The notes beneath the pieces were generated by a model. That model saw nothing but the letters and a program-made list of their open reading frames with translations. It was not told where the DNA came from and searched no databases. Positions 1 through 12,585 of a stretch of DNA of 20,984 nucleotides are shown here, in pieces (position 1 is the stretch's first letter; each line of letters starts with the position of its first letter). The stretch lies in NCBI GenBank assembly GCA_018260275.1, contig JAGLBK010000017.1, positions 1-20,984 on the forward strand, in the 5' to 3' direction. This DNA comes from Deinococcus sp. (GTDB taxonomy: Bacteria > Deinococcota > Deinococci > Deinococcales > Deinococcaceae). The position numbers were made by a program, and so were the translations under genes.

Positions 1-159
1 TGCCGGATACAAAGGGGACTGCGCCAGTCTCTGGCGGAGCAAGTTGGACGTCAAAAATACCTTCAGCGGACACCAGCAATGGCGATTGGGCTAACAACGC
101 GCTGTTGGTCAATCCGCGATCTGCTGAGCTTACCCTGTGGTGCGGTCTGTCGGTCATAG
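1..159 (+). pseudogene. C-terminal end of a transposase, cut by the window edge or a remnant
   Basis: Frame 1 is open from the first base to a TAG at 157-159 and gives 52 residues. They contain the stretch RTPAMAIGLT followed by WSIRDLLSLP, preceded by LRQSLAEQVGRQ. From memory, many DDE insertion-sequence transposases end in a similar 'RTPAMAAGLT...W' tail, so this is probably the last part of one. The start is outside the window, so I cannot tell an intact element from a decayed one. I found no clear terminal inverted repeat between 160 and 291, and that stretch holds no other gene I can support. The family is not assigned. Confidence 0.45.
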
Positions 160-291
160 TTCCAGCAAACTACCCTCTAGGTCAGGCAAAGGCCAGCCGA
201 GAATCTTTAGCCGAGAGCGAACGAAGTCTCACGCTCAAACTTCATACCTACACATATAGATCGCCCGAGTCAATGACGGCACAACCGGAAT

Positions 292-1647
292 TCACGACAC
301 CAGTTTGGCATCATCCTGTTCAGACATCATCCGCAGGAATGATTCGACGTAGTGCGGGTCGAACTGTTTGCCTGCCTGAGCGCGAATTTCCTGCAAGGCA
401 CGCTCCTTGGTCCAGGCCGTTTTATAAGGCCGGGCATTGGTCAGGGCGTCATAGACATCGACAATGGTAAAGATGCGGGCCGTATCGGGAATGTTCTGGC
501 CGCGCAGCCCTGCCGGATAACCGGTGCCGTCCCACTGCTCGTGGTGGTAACGCACCAGATCGAGGGTCTCGGCGGGCAGAAAGTGCAGGTCCTGCAACAT
601 GTCGTAGCCGATCGTCGTATGGGTCTGGATAACCTTGCGCTCAGCCGGGTCGAGTGGGCCGGGCTTATGCAAAATGGCGTCGGGAATGGCAATCTTGCCC
701 AGGTCGTGCAGGTAGGCACCCCAACGCAGGGATTTGACCTGTTCCTCATCCCAGCCCAGGCGGCGGGCCAGCCGCATACTGGTATTCACCACGCGCTGAG
801 TATGCCCCCCCGTTTCGTCGTCGCGGCGTTCCAGGGCAGCGCCCAGCGAGCGCAACGTCAGTTCGTTGGCGTCGCGGAGGTCACGAATGGCGTGCCACTG
901 TCCAAGCTGTGCGCCCAGCAGCCTGCCGAACGATGCGATCACACTCTTCTCTTCCTCATCGAAATCGCGCTCGGTGGGGCGGGTCAGAATGAGCACGCCT
1001 AGGTGCGCCGACGATCTGCCGTACACCGGAGCCACCAGATAGCGGCGGCGGTCCTCACGGGCCAGCAGCATCAGGGTTTCCTCGGCGACCCAGTGGTCGG
1101 CCTGAACGCTGCGGCTATCGTTGTCGCTGGGCTGAATCGGTTTTTCAAGGTAGCTTTCAAACGCGCCGGTGGCGGCCAGAATCATCGGGGTACCCTGCCG
1201 GTAAGCCACGAAGGCCAGATTGGGCGCGACCCCGAGTTGATTGAGGATACTGACGCCCGCCCGGATAATCGCGTCAGCGTCGCGGGCCTCGTTCAGGCGC
1301 TCGGAGCCGACGTGAAGCGCTTCGATGATATTGCGCTGCCAGGCCATTTCGGTGCGGGTGCCCTGTTCACGCAGGGTAATCCAGCCAATGCCTGCCAGCA
1401 TCAGCAGGGCGCCCACCGACTCCTCGACGGTAGGCCTGAAGTGGGGGCGCATCATCGCGAATAAGGTCGCGACCGGAAAGGCGACGAGGGCCGTCCATCT
1501 CCAGAACCCGCCCAGAGACCAGGAGGCCAGCGCCAGCAGCAGAGTCGCGCCGCACAACAGCCCCTGCTGATGGTGCCAGGCCGCGTATGCCGTAGCCAGC
1601 AGAGCCAACAACATGAAGAGGAAGTAAAAAGGGCGAGCACGAGCCAC
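292..1647 (-). CDS. Membrane-anchored GAF/HD-GYP domain protein, putative cyclic-di-GMP phosphodiesterase
   Basis: The 451-residue protein starts with a GTG. Residues 5-93 hold about four hydrophobic helices. Residues about 100-250 look like a GAF-type sensor. The HD-GYP domain spans about 262-440: the metal-binding HD pair is H314-D315 (HDLGKI) and the signature HHEQWDGTGYP is at 368-378, so the catalytic motifs are intact. HD-GYP proteins hydrolyse cyclic di-GMP, and some act on cyclic GMP-AMP. Inference: a membrane-tethered sensor lowers c-di-GMP in response to a ligand or redox state read by the GAF domain. There is no Shine-Dalgarno sequence; TACACT lies 6 nt before the GTG, suggesting a leaderless transcript. 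No diguanylate cyclase is adjacent. The ligand is unknown. Confidence 0.92.
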   Translation of the reverse strand: MARARPFYFLFMLLALLATAYAAWHHQQGLLCGATLLLALASWSLGGFWRWTALVAFPVATLFAMMRPHFRPTVEESVGALLMLAGIGWITLREQGTRTEMAWQRNIIEALHVGSERLNEARDADAIIRAGVSILNQLGVAPNLAFVAYRQGTPMILAATGAFESYLEKPIQPSDNDSRSVQADHWVAEETLMLLAREDRRRYLVAPVYGRSSAHLGVLILTRPTERDFDEEEKSVIASFGRLLGAQLGQWHAIRDLRDANELTLRSLGAALERRDDETGGHTQRVVNTSMRLARRLGWDEEQVKSLRWGAYLHDLGKIAIPDAILHKPGPLDPAERKVIQTHTTIGYDMLQDLHFLPAETLDLVRYHHEQWDGTGYPAGLRGQNIPDTARIFTIVDVYDALTNARPYKTAWTKERALQEIRAQAGKQFDPHYVESFLRMMSEQDDAKLVS

Positions 1648-1653
1648 GCGAGC

Positions 1654-1682
1654 AGTGTAGCATCCAGCTCCCGACTTCCTAA
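1654..1682 (-). promoter_or_regulatory. Putative leaderless promoter of the HD-GYP gene
   Basis: On the minus strand TTAGGA (1677-1682) is followed after 17 nt by TACACT (1654-1659), which ends 6 nt before the GTG start. The -35 match is weak. The -10 match and its distance to the start codon fit leaderless initiation. Confidence 0.5.
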
Positions 1683-1744
1683 TACTCCACCCATCATGGG
1701 GGCAGCCAGGACAGAACCAAAAGGGAACGACTGCTCACTTTCAC

Positions 1745-1889
1745 TGGTTCGGACCGTTTTATAACTGAGGACACGGGAAGTCCGAAATAGGCTATCTGAC
1801 GCGCAATTTGCGTTAGCCCCCTCGCTTCGCGCTCTGCGAGTCCCAGCCTCTGAAGAGTCCCCGCAAGGGTGGAGGGGCTAAAAACCTCG
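1745..1889. repeat. Dispersed structured intergenic repeat, copy A
   Basis: This about 145-bp segment is similar over its whole length to 7724-7869. Both begin TGGTTCGGAC, share TCCGAAATAGG in the first half and end CTAAAAACCTCG. Inverted repeats are conserved in both copies: TTCGGAC pairing with GTCCGAA in the first half, and TAGCCCCCTC pairing with GGAGGGGCTA in the second half. No open frame crosses it. It lies about 100 nt upstream of the HD-GYP start, in the same orientation to that gene as copy B is to polA. It could be a decayed mobile element, a Deinococcus small non-coding repeat or a structured RNA; the sequence alone does not decide. Confidence 0.7.
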
Positions 1890-1957
1890 CATTCATCGGG
1901 TGCTCAGTCTGTCAAACTTCTCCCATTTTGAATGATGAGAGACTTTTCGGCACCACT

Positions 1958-2021
1958 TAGTCCCTTGTGGCAGGAGTTAAAAACTCGGTGCCGGTCGCAC
2001 CTGGCAGAACACGATTTTGAA
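1958..2021. repeat. Partial copy of the tail of the dispersed repeat
   Basis: AGGAGTTAAAAACTCG followed by CGCACCTGGCAGAACACGAT corresponds to the end of copy B (AGGAGCTAAAAACCTCG, then CGCACTTTGCAGAACAGGAT at 7871-7890). Copy A lacks this right end, which appears here about 70 bp further on, so the repeat in this gap is interrupted or partly duplicated. The rest of the 1648-2217 gap (2022-2200) shows no gene, RNA or further repeat I can support. Confidence 0.55.
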
Positions 2022-2203
2022 CCTGTCCGCACCATTACACTTTCCCGGCCTGGAGAGTCCTGCTGTTCACTCGCTTTGCTAGGCTGCACCATTTCGACAG
2101 GCTGCTGCGCCACCGGTCAGGACAGACCGCATCAGCGTGCTTCTTCTGCCAGACCCAGAACCGCATCACTTACAGGGCCACTTTTGCAGGCTGGCAAAGG
2201 GGC

Positions 2204-2209
2204 TAGACT
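2204..2209 (+). promoter_or_regulatory. Putative -10 box of a leaderless promoter for the U32 gene
   Basis: TAGACT ends 8 nt before the ATG at 2218. No good Shine-Dalgarno sequence sits at the usual distance and the -35 region is not clear. The same hexamer precedes the JAMM and fabZ starts in this window. Confidence 0.5.
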
Positions 2210-2217
2210 GACCCGTT

Positions 2218-4797
<2,580 letters not shown>

Positions 4798-4817
4798 CCG
4801 TCTCCATATGATCGGTC

Positions 4818-4859
4818 AGGGCGTCTAAAGCGACACCCTTTGAGCAGACGCCCTTCTTA
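4818..4859 (+). terminator. Putative terminator between the U32 gene and polA
   Basis: AGGGCGTCT (4818-4826) and AGACGCCCT (4846-4854) form a perfect 9-bp stem with a 19-nt loop that can pair further (AAAG/CTTT). The plus strand continues TCTT, a weak U-rich tail. It sits 20 nt after the U32 stop in a convergent gap. Confidence 0.6.
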
Positions 4860-4904
4860 CCAGTAGTTTCAGCAAACCTCCCGCCTCACCTCACGCCGGA
4901 CCAC

Positions 4905-7682
<2,778 letters not shown>

Positions 7683-7688
7683 GGGCCG

Positions 7689-7694
7689 ATTCTA
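7689..7694 (-). promoter_or_regulatory. Putative -10 box of a leaderless polA promoter
   Basis: On the minus strand TAGAAT ends 6 nt before the polA ATG. There is no purine-rich ribosome-binding site between them. A -35 element at the usual spacing is not obvious. Confidence 0.55.
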
Positions 7695-7723
7695 CCGGGC
7701 CAATTCGCTGAGGGCATAATCAA

Positions 7724-7896
7724 TGGTTCGGACAGCTTCATAACGCAGGACTGGGGTAATCCGAAATAGGCCGTCAGGCACGCACTTCGCGTTACCCCCC
7801 TCCCAACCTCTGCAAGCAGCTCTAACGAGTCCCCCGCAGGTGGGGAGGAGCTAAAAACCTCGTGTTATTCGCACTTTGCAGAACAGGATTTCAAAA
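7724..7896. repeat. Dispersed structured intergenic repeat, copy B
   Basis: This is the second copy of the repeat at 1745-1889, with an extra right end (GCAGAACAGGATTTC) that copy A has only at 1990-2021. TTCGGA/TCCGAA and a CCCCCCTCC/GGGGAGG pairing are kept although the bases differ, consistent with conserved structure. It begins 42 nt upstream of polA. The 307-bp gap 7683-7989 contains the polA promoter, this repeat and the terminator of the gene at 7990, and nothing else I can support. Confidence 0.7.
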
Positions 7897-7930
7897 GTTT
7901 AATGGGTCTGGATGCCCGCAAAAAAGCAAC

Positions 7931-7959
7931 AAAAAAGGCAGAGGCTTGTGGCCCCTGCC
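7931..7959 (-). terminator. Rho-independent terminator of the secreted DUF11-like gene
   Basis: On the minus strand GGCAGGGGC, a 5-nt loop and GCCTCTGCC form a 9-bp stem (one G-U pair) followed by TTTTTT, then a second T run. It lies about 30 nt after the stop at 7990. Confidence 0.85.
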
Positions 7960-7989
7960 TTCGCATCCTGCCTCTAGAATCGTCCTGTC

Positions 7990-8538
7990 TTACTTGACCT
8001 TGACGCGCATCTGGCAGCTGATAGAGGCTCCGGCGTTGAGACCGGGCAGGTTCCAGCGCATGGCGGTGTAGTCCTCGGCAGTCGCGGCGACAGTCTTTTT
8101 GACCTCGGCACCGTTTTCCTTGACGGTCACGGTCTTGGTGGGTTTCTCGGCAAAGATGATGCGGTTAGAGTTCACTAGCGCTTTGGTCTTGGGATCGAGC
8201 TGCACGGGGTCGGTGCTGAAAGTCGCCACCGCGCCGGGCACGTTGCACTGGTTGGACTGGTACAGGACGCCGCCGGGGATAGCCTGAACGAGCGCACCCT
8301 TGCCGTAGTTCGTTTTGGAAGTGTTCTGGACATTCTGGCGGAATTCGAGGGTCTGGCCGGGAAGGGCCTGGCTGCCGTCGGTCAGTTTTTCGACGGTCTT
8401 GCCGTTGACGACGCTCTGAGTGACCAGCAGCGTAGAGCTGACGACTTTGATGGGGCTGGAATTGGCGGCAGTGCTCTGGGCGGAGGCCGCACCGAAGCCC
8501 GCGAGGGTAAGCAGCAGGATGGTTTTCAGGTTTGTCAT
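7990..8538 (-). CDS. Secreted DUF11-like protein of unknown function
   Basis: I chose the ATG at 8536-8538 because AAGGAG lies 9 nt before it; an ATG seven codons upstream lacks such a site. The 182-residue product starts with a typical signal peptide (MTNLKTILLLTLAGFGAASA, cleavage likely after ASA-Q). The mature part has LPGQTLEFRQNVQNTSK, close to the 'PGQTLEYTLTVTNTG' pattern of DUF11/TIGR01451 repeats, which are beta-sandwich modules of surface proteins. Two cysteines (in NQCNVPG and ISCQM) could form a disulfide once exported. It is a single-gene unit with its own terminator. Inference: an envelope or periplasmic structural protein. The partner is unknown. Confidence 0.8.
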   Translation of the reverse strand: MTNLKTILLLTLAGFGAASAQSTAANSSPIKVVSSTLLVTQSVVNGKTVEKLTDGSQALPGQTLEFRQNVQNTSKTNYGKGALVQAIPGGVLYQSNQCNVPGAVATFSTDPVQLDPKTKALVNSNRIIFAEKPTKTVTVKENGAEVKKTVAATAEDYTAMRWNLPGLNAGASISCQMRVKVK

Positions 8539-8547
8539 GTCAAATAT

Positions 8548-8553
8548 CTCCTT
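8548..8553 (-). promoter_or_regulatory. Ribosome-binding site that sets the start of the secreted protein
   Basis: AAGGAG on the minus strand lies 9 nt before the ATG at 8538. It favours this start over the upstream ATG at 8559 and leaves a clean signal peptide at the N-terminus. Confidence 0.75.
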
Positions 8554-8603
8554 TAACATCTACAGGCTAACCGCCCAATGTGACAATTTTCTTAAATTGG
8601 GGT

Positions 8604-8632
8604 TTTACATGGTTTGTCTGTTGGGGGATAGT
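8604..8632 (+). promoter_or_regulatory. Leaderless promoter of the branched-chain aminotransferase gene
   Basis: TTTACA (8604-8609, 5 of 6 to the consensus -35) and GATAGT (8627-8632) are separated by 17 nt. The -10 box ends 7 nt before the ATG at 8640, so transcription would start at or next to the start codon. This supports the ATG at 8640 over the upstream GTG at 8580. Confidence 0.65.
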
Positions 8633-8639
8633 GGGGGGT

Positions 8640-9680
<1,041 letters not shown>

Positions 9681-9691
9681 TACGGAGTTCA

Positions 9692-9707
9692 CCCCCAGTC
9701 ATGGGGG
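9692..9707. other. Short hairpin after the aminotransferase gene, possible weak terminator
   Basis: CCCCCA, loop GTCA and TGGGGG form a perfect 6-bp stem 11 nt after the stop. No T run follows on either strand, so termination is uncertain. The gap is convergent with the gene ending at 9777. Confidence 0.35.
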
Positions 9708-9776
9708 ATTCAATCGCAGTCCGGATGAGGTTTTCACGCTTGCCCGACTGAAATGCTCAGGCGGGCGGCGGCAGCG

Positions 9777-10007
9777 CTAGACCACAAAGGCCCGGATGTT
9801 TGCCTGCTGGCAGGCCCTCAATAGATTCTGGCGCGTGAGGGCCACGATTTCGCTGTCCTCATGCGTCACTTCGATAATGCTGCGGCTCTGGCCTGCGGCG
9901 TCCTGGCCCTGCCGCACGCTTAACCTTGCACCGCCTCCGATCTGCAACAGACCGGTCAACTGCCCGGCAGAAGCGGTCCGGGGGAGCGTGACATATTCGG
10001 TCGCCAT
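9777..10007 (-). CDS. Small protein of unknown function, last gene of the DJ-1 operon
   Basis: I do not recognise this 76-residue protein. It has no membrane segment or signal peptide and ends with a hydrophobic strand (IRAFVV). Its ATG shares one base with the stop of the DJ-1-like gene (TGATG), so it is probably translated by coupling to it. Its codon use and GC content resemble its neighbours, and the tight overlap is the main support for it being real. Confidence 0.65.
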   Translation of the reverse strand: MATEYVTLPRTASAGQLTGLLQIGGGARLSVRQGQDAAGQSRSIIEVTHEDSEIVALTRQNLLRACQQANIRAFVV

Positions 10008-10588
10008 CAGGCCCCCAGACGCTGGGCGGCACTCCGGGCAGCCTCCTGGCCCCAGACCGCCCCCGCCACATACAGCGCGGCCTCCAGTGCAGGTAGGCCC
10101 CCAGGCACGGTCAGCAGCAGGCCGTCCTGAACACGCTGCCCCGACTGCACGTCGGCGGGGTCGTAACTCCAGAGGGTGTCGGTCAGTTCGGCGGGGCCGC
10201 CCACCACTTTACCTTTCAGGATTCCGGCCTCCCCTGCCAGCAAGGTTCCGCTGCCGCTGATGCCTGTCGGTAAGGCCGCGTGACCTTTCAAAAATCCCCT
10301 GAGGAGCGGGTCACGGGCCGCTTTGGCCGCGCCAGGACCGCCCGGCAAGAGCAGGGCGGCTGGTTCCGGCAAGGCCGCGTAAAGCACATGCGGCGTCGTG
10401 ACCAGCCCCCCCGCCGTCACTACGCTGATGCGTGAGCGGTGCACGGTCCTCACACACTCGGCCCCGCCGCACAGGCGGCACACGCCGACCATCAGGCCCA
10501 GTTCCAGCTCACTGACTCCGGCATACACCGGAATGGCCACGATCGGCCCCTCGTAGGGCAGGGCTGCCTCAGTGGATGGCTCAGGCAT
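10007..10588 (-). CDS. DJ-1/PfpI-like protein with a degenerate active site
   Basis: The 193-residue protein has a class I glutamine amidotransferase-like fold: IVAIPVYAGVSELEL at 16-30 (strand 1 and the conserved Glu region), LLLPGGPGAAKA at 79-90, and an elbow-like GISGSGTLLAGEAGILKG at 109-126. In DJ-1/PfpI proteins the elbow reads roughly (I/V)CTGxxLLA. Here serine (S111) occupies the cysteine place and the following THW-type histidine is missing, so the usual cysteine chemistry is unlikely. The ATG at 10586-10588 overlaps the stop of the upstream gene by 8 nt. A longer reading from 10678 would start within that gene and adds Cys/Arg-rich residues unlike the family. The role is unknown, perhaps a non-catalytic binding protein. 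Confidence 0.75.
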   Translation of the reverse strand: MPEPSTEAALPYEGPIVAIPVYAGVSELELGLMVGVCRLCGGAECVRTVHRSRISVVTAGGLVTTPHVLYAALPEPAALLLPGGPGAAKAARDPLLRGFLKGHAALPTGISGSGTLLAGEAGILKGKVVGGPAELTDTLWSYDPADVQSGQRVQDGLLLTVPGGLPALEAALYVAGAVWGQEAARSAAQRLGA

Positions 10589-10808
10589 GGTCCGGGCGAA
10601 GCACGGTGGGCAGCGGCAGCGGCAGCGGTTGCAGGCGGTACTCGCGCCGGGCCAGGGGCGGCCCCACCTGACCGTCACGGGTCAAGGCGTTGGCCGCTTC
10701 TTCGCTCAGGCGCTCCATTTTTACGGCGTAGGCCCGCACGGCAGCGGGCGAAGCAAACCGCCTGGGGTGCAAGTCGCCTTCGGTCAGCAGGTCAAGCCAG
10801 GCAATCAT
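10581..10808 (-). CDS. Small protein of unknown function, second gene of the operon
   Basis: This 75-residue product is not recognised. It is mostly predicted helical (AVRAYAVKMERLSEEAANAL) and ends in a Pro/Leu repeat (RLQPLPLPLP) coded by a run of GGCAGC hexamers at about 10610-10627. Its ATG overlaps the upstream stop by 4 nt (ATGA) and its stop overlaps the next start by 8 nt, which supports it as a real coupled gene. There is no signal peptide. Confidence 0.65.
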   Translation of the reverse strand: MIAWLDLLTEGDLHPRRFASPAAVRAYAVKMERLSEEAANALTRDGQVGPPLARREYRLQPLPLPLPTVLRPDHA

Positions 10809-11188
10809 AGGTCACGCAGGTCTTCCCAGAGTTGCCAGCCAACCCCTTCGGGTGTGCCCTCCAACAGCGGATTAAGCTGCTGGCTGGCACTCAGGGCGTC
10901 GTCATGCAGGGCCTCGTTGCTGGGGCGGGTTTCGTAAACGCGCAGCACCGTGAACTGGTAAAAGGTCTGTCCCGCCGTCGGTTCTCCATTTTCAAAGAAG
11001 GCGAACGGGGGGTCGAGTTGGTCCCACAGCACATGGGCGTTTTCGTCGTCCTCGTTTGCAGGGGTCAGTTCCAGCTCGCGGGGAAGATAGTGTTCGAGGT
11101 CAATGTCTGACCCGACCGGGTGCCAGACATAGCCCTGAAGCAGACGGATAGCGGCGCGTCCTCCCGCCTGCGATTCGGTGATACTCAC
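10805..11188 (-). CDS. Hypothetical acidic protein, first gene of the DJ-1 operon
   Basis: The 127-residue protein is not recognised. It is acidic and soluble, with a central aromatic segment (TFYQFTVLRVYETRPS) and a tryptophan-rich end (WQLWEDLRDL). It starts with GTG 6 nt after TAAGAT, so it is probably leaderless, and heads an operon of four overlapping genes ending at 9777. It is divergent from the JAMM protease gene. Confidence 0.7.
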   Translation of the reverse strand: MSITESQAGGRAAIRLLQGYVWHPVGSDIDLEHYLPRELELTPANEDDENAHVLWDQLDPPFAFFENGEPTAGQTFYQFTVLRVYETRPSNEALHDDALSASQQLNPLLEGTPEGVGWQLWEDLRDL

Positions 11189-11194
11189 AGCCCT

Positions 11195-11200
11195 ATCTTA
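11195..11200 (-). promoter_or_regulatory. Putative -10 box of the leaderless four-gene operon
   Basis: TAAGAT on the minus strand ends 6 nt before the GTG at 11188. No Shine-Dalgarno sequence is seen. The 135-bp gap to the JAMM gene holds both divergent promoters. Confidence 0.5.
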
Positions 11201-11310
11201 GCGAAACCTGCTGGCAGGCAGTCCAGATGATGAAGACCGGCTCAGGAACCTGTCTGGCACTCGGCCCCTTCCGTACCAGCTCCGGCCCGCGCCGCGACTC
11301 TAGGCTGATC

Positions 11311-11316
11311 TAGACT
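11311..11316 (+). promoter_or_regulatory. Putative -10 box of the leaderless JAMM gene
   Basis: TAGACT ends 7 nt before the GTG at 11324, with GGGGG between. A -35 element is not clear. Confidence 0.5.
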
Positions 11317-11323
11317 GGGGGCT

Positions 11324-11746
11324 GTGCGACTGCATCTTCCAGGCGTTCTGACTACCTCGCTCTGGCAGCATGCCCGGCGGGAGGCGCCCCACGAATGTGT
11401 CGGGGCACTTGGGGGCCTCTGGACGGAAGGCGAGCAGGCCGAAGCACTGGCCCGCGCCGCTTACCCGCTACCCAACATTGCCGCCCGCCCGGAGCAGGAG
11501 TATCTGGCCGACCCCGGCGCATTGCTACGGGCGCTGCGGGCCATGACCGCCGAGAACTTTACGCTGGTCGGGCTGTACCACAGCCACCCCAGAGGCCCGG
11601 CCCGCCCGAGCCTGACCGACGAGCGGCTGGCGGCTTACCCAGTGCCTTACGTCATCGCGGACCTGTCGAGCAAAACCCTGCGGGCCTACCTGCTGCCGAC
11701 GGGAGAAGAAGTCGAACTGGTTGGCGGGGGCAGCCGTTCTGAGTGA
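11324..11746 (+). CDS. JAMM/MPN+ zinc metalloprotease (Mov34/PAD-1, M67 family)
   Basis: The 140-residue single-domain protein carries the complete JAMM zinc site: E24 in ECVGALGG, and H86-S-H88, seven residues, S96-x2-D99 in GLYHSHPRGPARPSLTDERL. This family cleaves isopeptide or C-terminal bonds of ubiquitin-like proteins; bacterial and archaeal members often process small sulfur-carrier proteins such as those of the ThiS/MoaD type. No sulfur carrier or ligase gene is adjacent, so the substrate cannot be assigned from context. The GTG start follows a TAGACT box closely. It converges on the methyltransferase gene. Confidence 0.92.
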   Translation: MRLHLPGVLTTSLWQHARREAPHECVGALGGLWTEGEQAEALARAAYPLPNIAARPEQEYLADPGALLRALRAMTAENFTLVGLYHSHPRGPARPSLTDERLAAYPVPYVIADLSSKTLRAYLLPTGEEVELVGGGSRSE

Positions 11747-11832
11747 ACCTGGAACTGATCAGCCAAGAACCGTCAGGAACGAGAGCTGCTTTTTTGTCCA
11801 GGATCGCCCAGCCTGCGCCGCCCCGTATTCGC

Positions 11833-12585
11833 TCAGTCTGCGGCTCCCCCACTGCGGGCTTGAAACACCATGACCTCACTGGCCTTCTCCAGTGGCCCGC
11901 CCTGAAGACTGCCGGTTACGCGGGGCGGCTCGAAGCCCGCGCAGCGCAGCAGCCACTCCATCTCGTAGCGCTGGTAATAACGCTGGGTCAGGGTGTAATG
12001 CCGCCGCCGCAAGGTGCCATCGGGGGCGGTGGTGTCGGCGTGGTATTCGGTGGTTATCCGCTGGGCCAGTTTGTCGTGGCGCTGAACCAAAAATACGTCA
12101 GTGCGGGAGCCGTCCGGTGCGTGAAAGGTTTCGCCCTCGTGCCGCACGGTGTTCATCCGGCCAAAGCGCGGCACGTACAGGTCAAAGACAAACTGCCCGC
12201 CCGGTTGCAGGTGGGCGCGAATGTTCCCTATGGCCGCCAACTGCTCGGCGGGGGTATAGAGGTGCATCAGAGCGTTGAAGGGGGCGATAATCAGCGGAAA
12301 GCGCTCGTCCAGCTGAAAGGTTTTCATGTCGCCCTGCATGAAGTCTAGGGTCAGCCCCTCGCGCTGCGCCCGCTCACGGCCCCGCTCAATCATGCGCCCG
12401 CTGGGTTCCAGCCCCACCACCTCTACCCCGCGACGCGCCAGAAACGCCGTCACCCGGCCCGTGCCCGCTCCGATTTCCAGCACCCGGCCCGCCGTTTTCC
12501 CCGCCACACCTGCATAAAAGTGCAGGTCGTCGCGGTAAACGTCGTACTGGTGGTCGTACAGGTCGGCCAAATCGTCGTAGTTCAT
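11833..12585 (-). CDS. SAM-dependent class I methyltransferase
   Basis: The 250-residue Rossmann methyltransferase has motif I VLEIGAGTGRVTAFLA at 35-50, an acidic residue ending strand 2 (VVGLEPSGRMIERG), QGDMKTF for the adenine-side acidic residue, and a strand 4 region reading FPLIIAPFNALMHLY. The substrate is not readable. It is the last gene of the envelope operon; its ATG overlaps the deacetylase stop by 4 nt. Inference: it methylates a lipid or sugar product of that operon, but a stand-alone small-molecule role is equally possible. Confidence 0.85.
   Translation of the reverse strand: MNYDDLADLYDHQYDVYRDDLHFYAGVAGKTAGRVLEIGAGTGRVTAFLARRGVEVVGLEPSGRMIERGRERAQREGLTLDFMQGDMKTFQLDERFPLIIAPFNALMHLYTPAEQLAAIGNIRAHLQPGGQFVFDLYVPRFGRMNTVRHEGETFHAPDGSRTDVFLVQRHDKLAQRITTEYHADTTAPDGTLRRRHYTLTQRYYQRYEMEWLLRCAGFEPPRVTGSLQGGPLEKASEVMVFQARSGGAAD

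Noticed and set aside
105..470. A 121-residue plus-strand frame across the left edge
   Set aside because: It overlaps the end of the HD-GYP gene, has no motif and no ribosome-binding site.
1745..1889. Copy A as a known riboswitch
   Set aside because: The pairings do not match a riboswitch consensus I can name, and the two downstream genes (HD-GYP and polA) share no metabolite.
11790..11796. T run after the JAMM gene as a terminator
   Set aside because: A T6 tract is present but I found no convincing stem directly before it.
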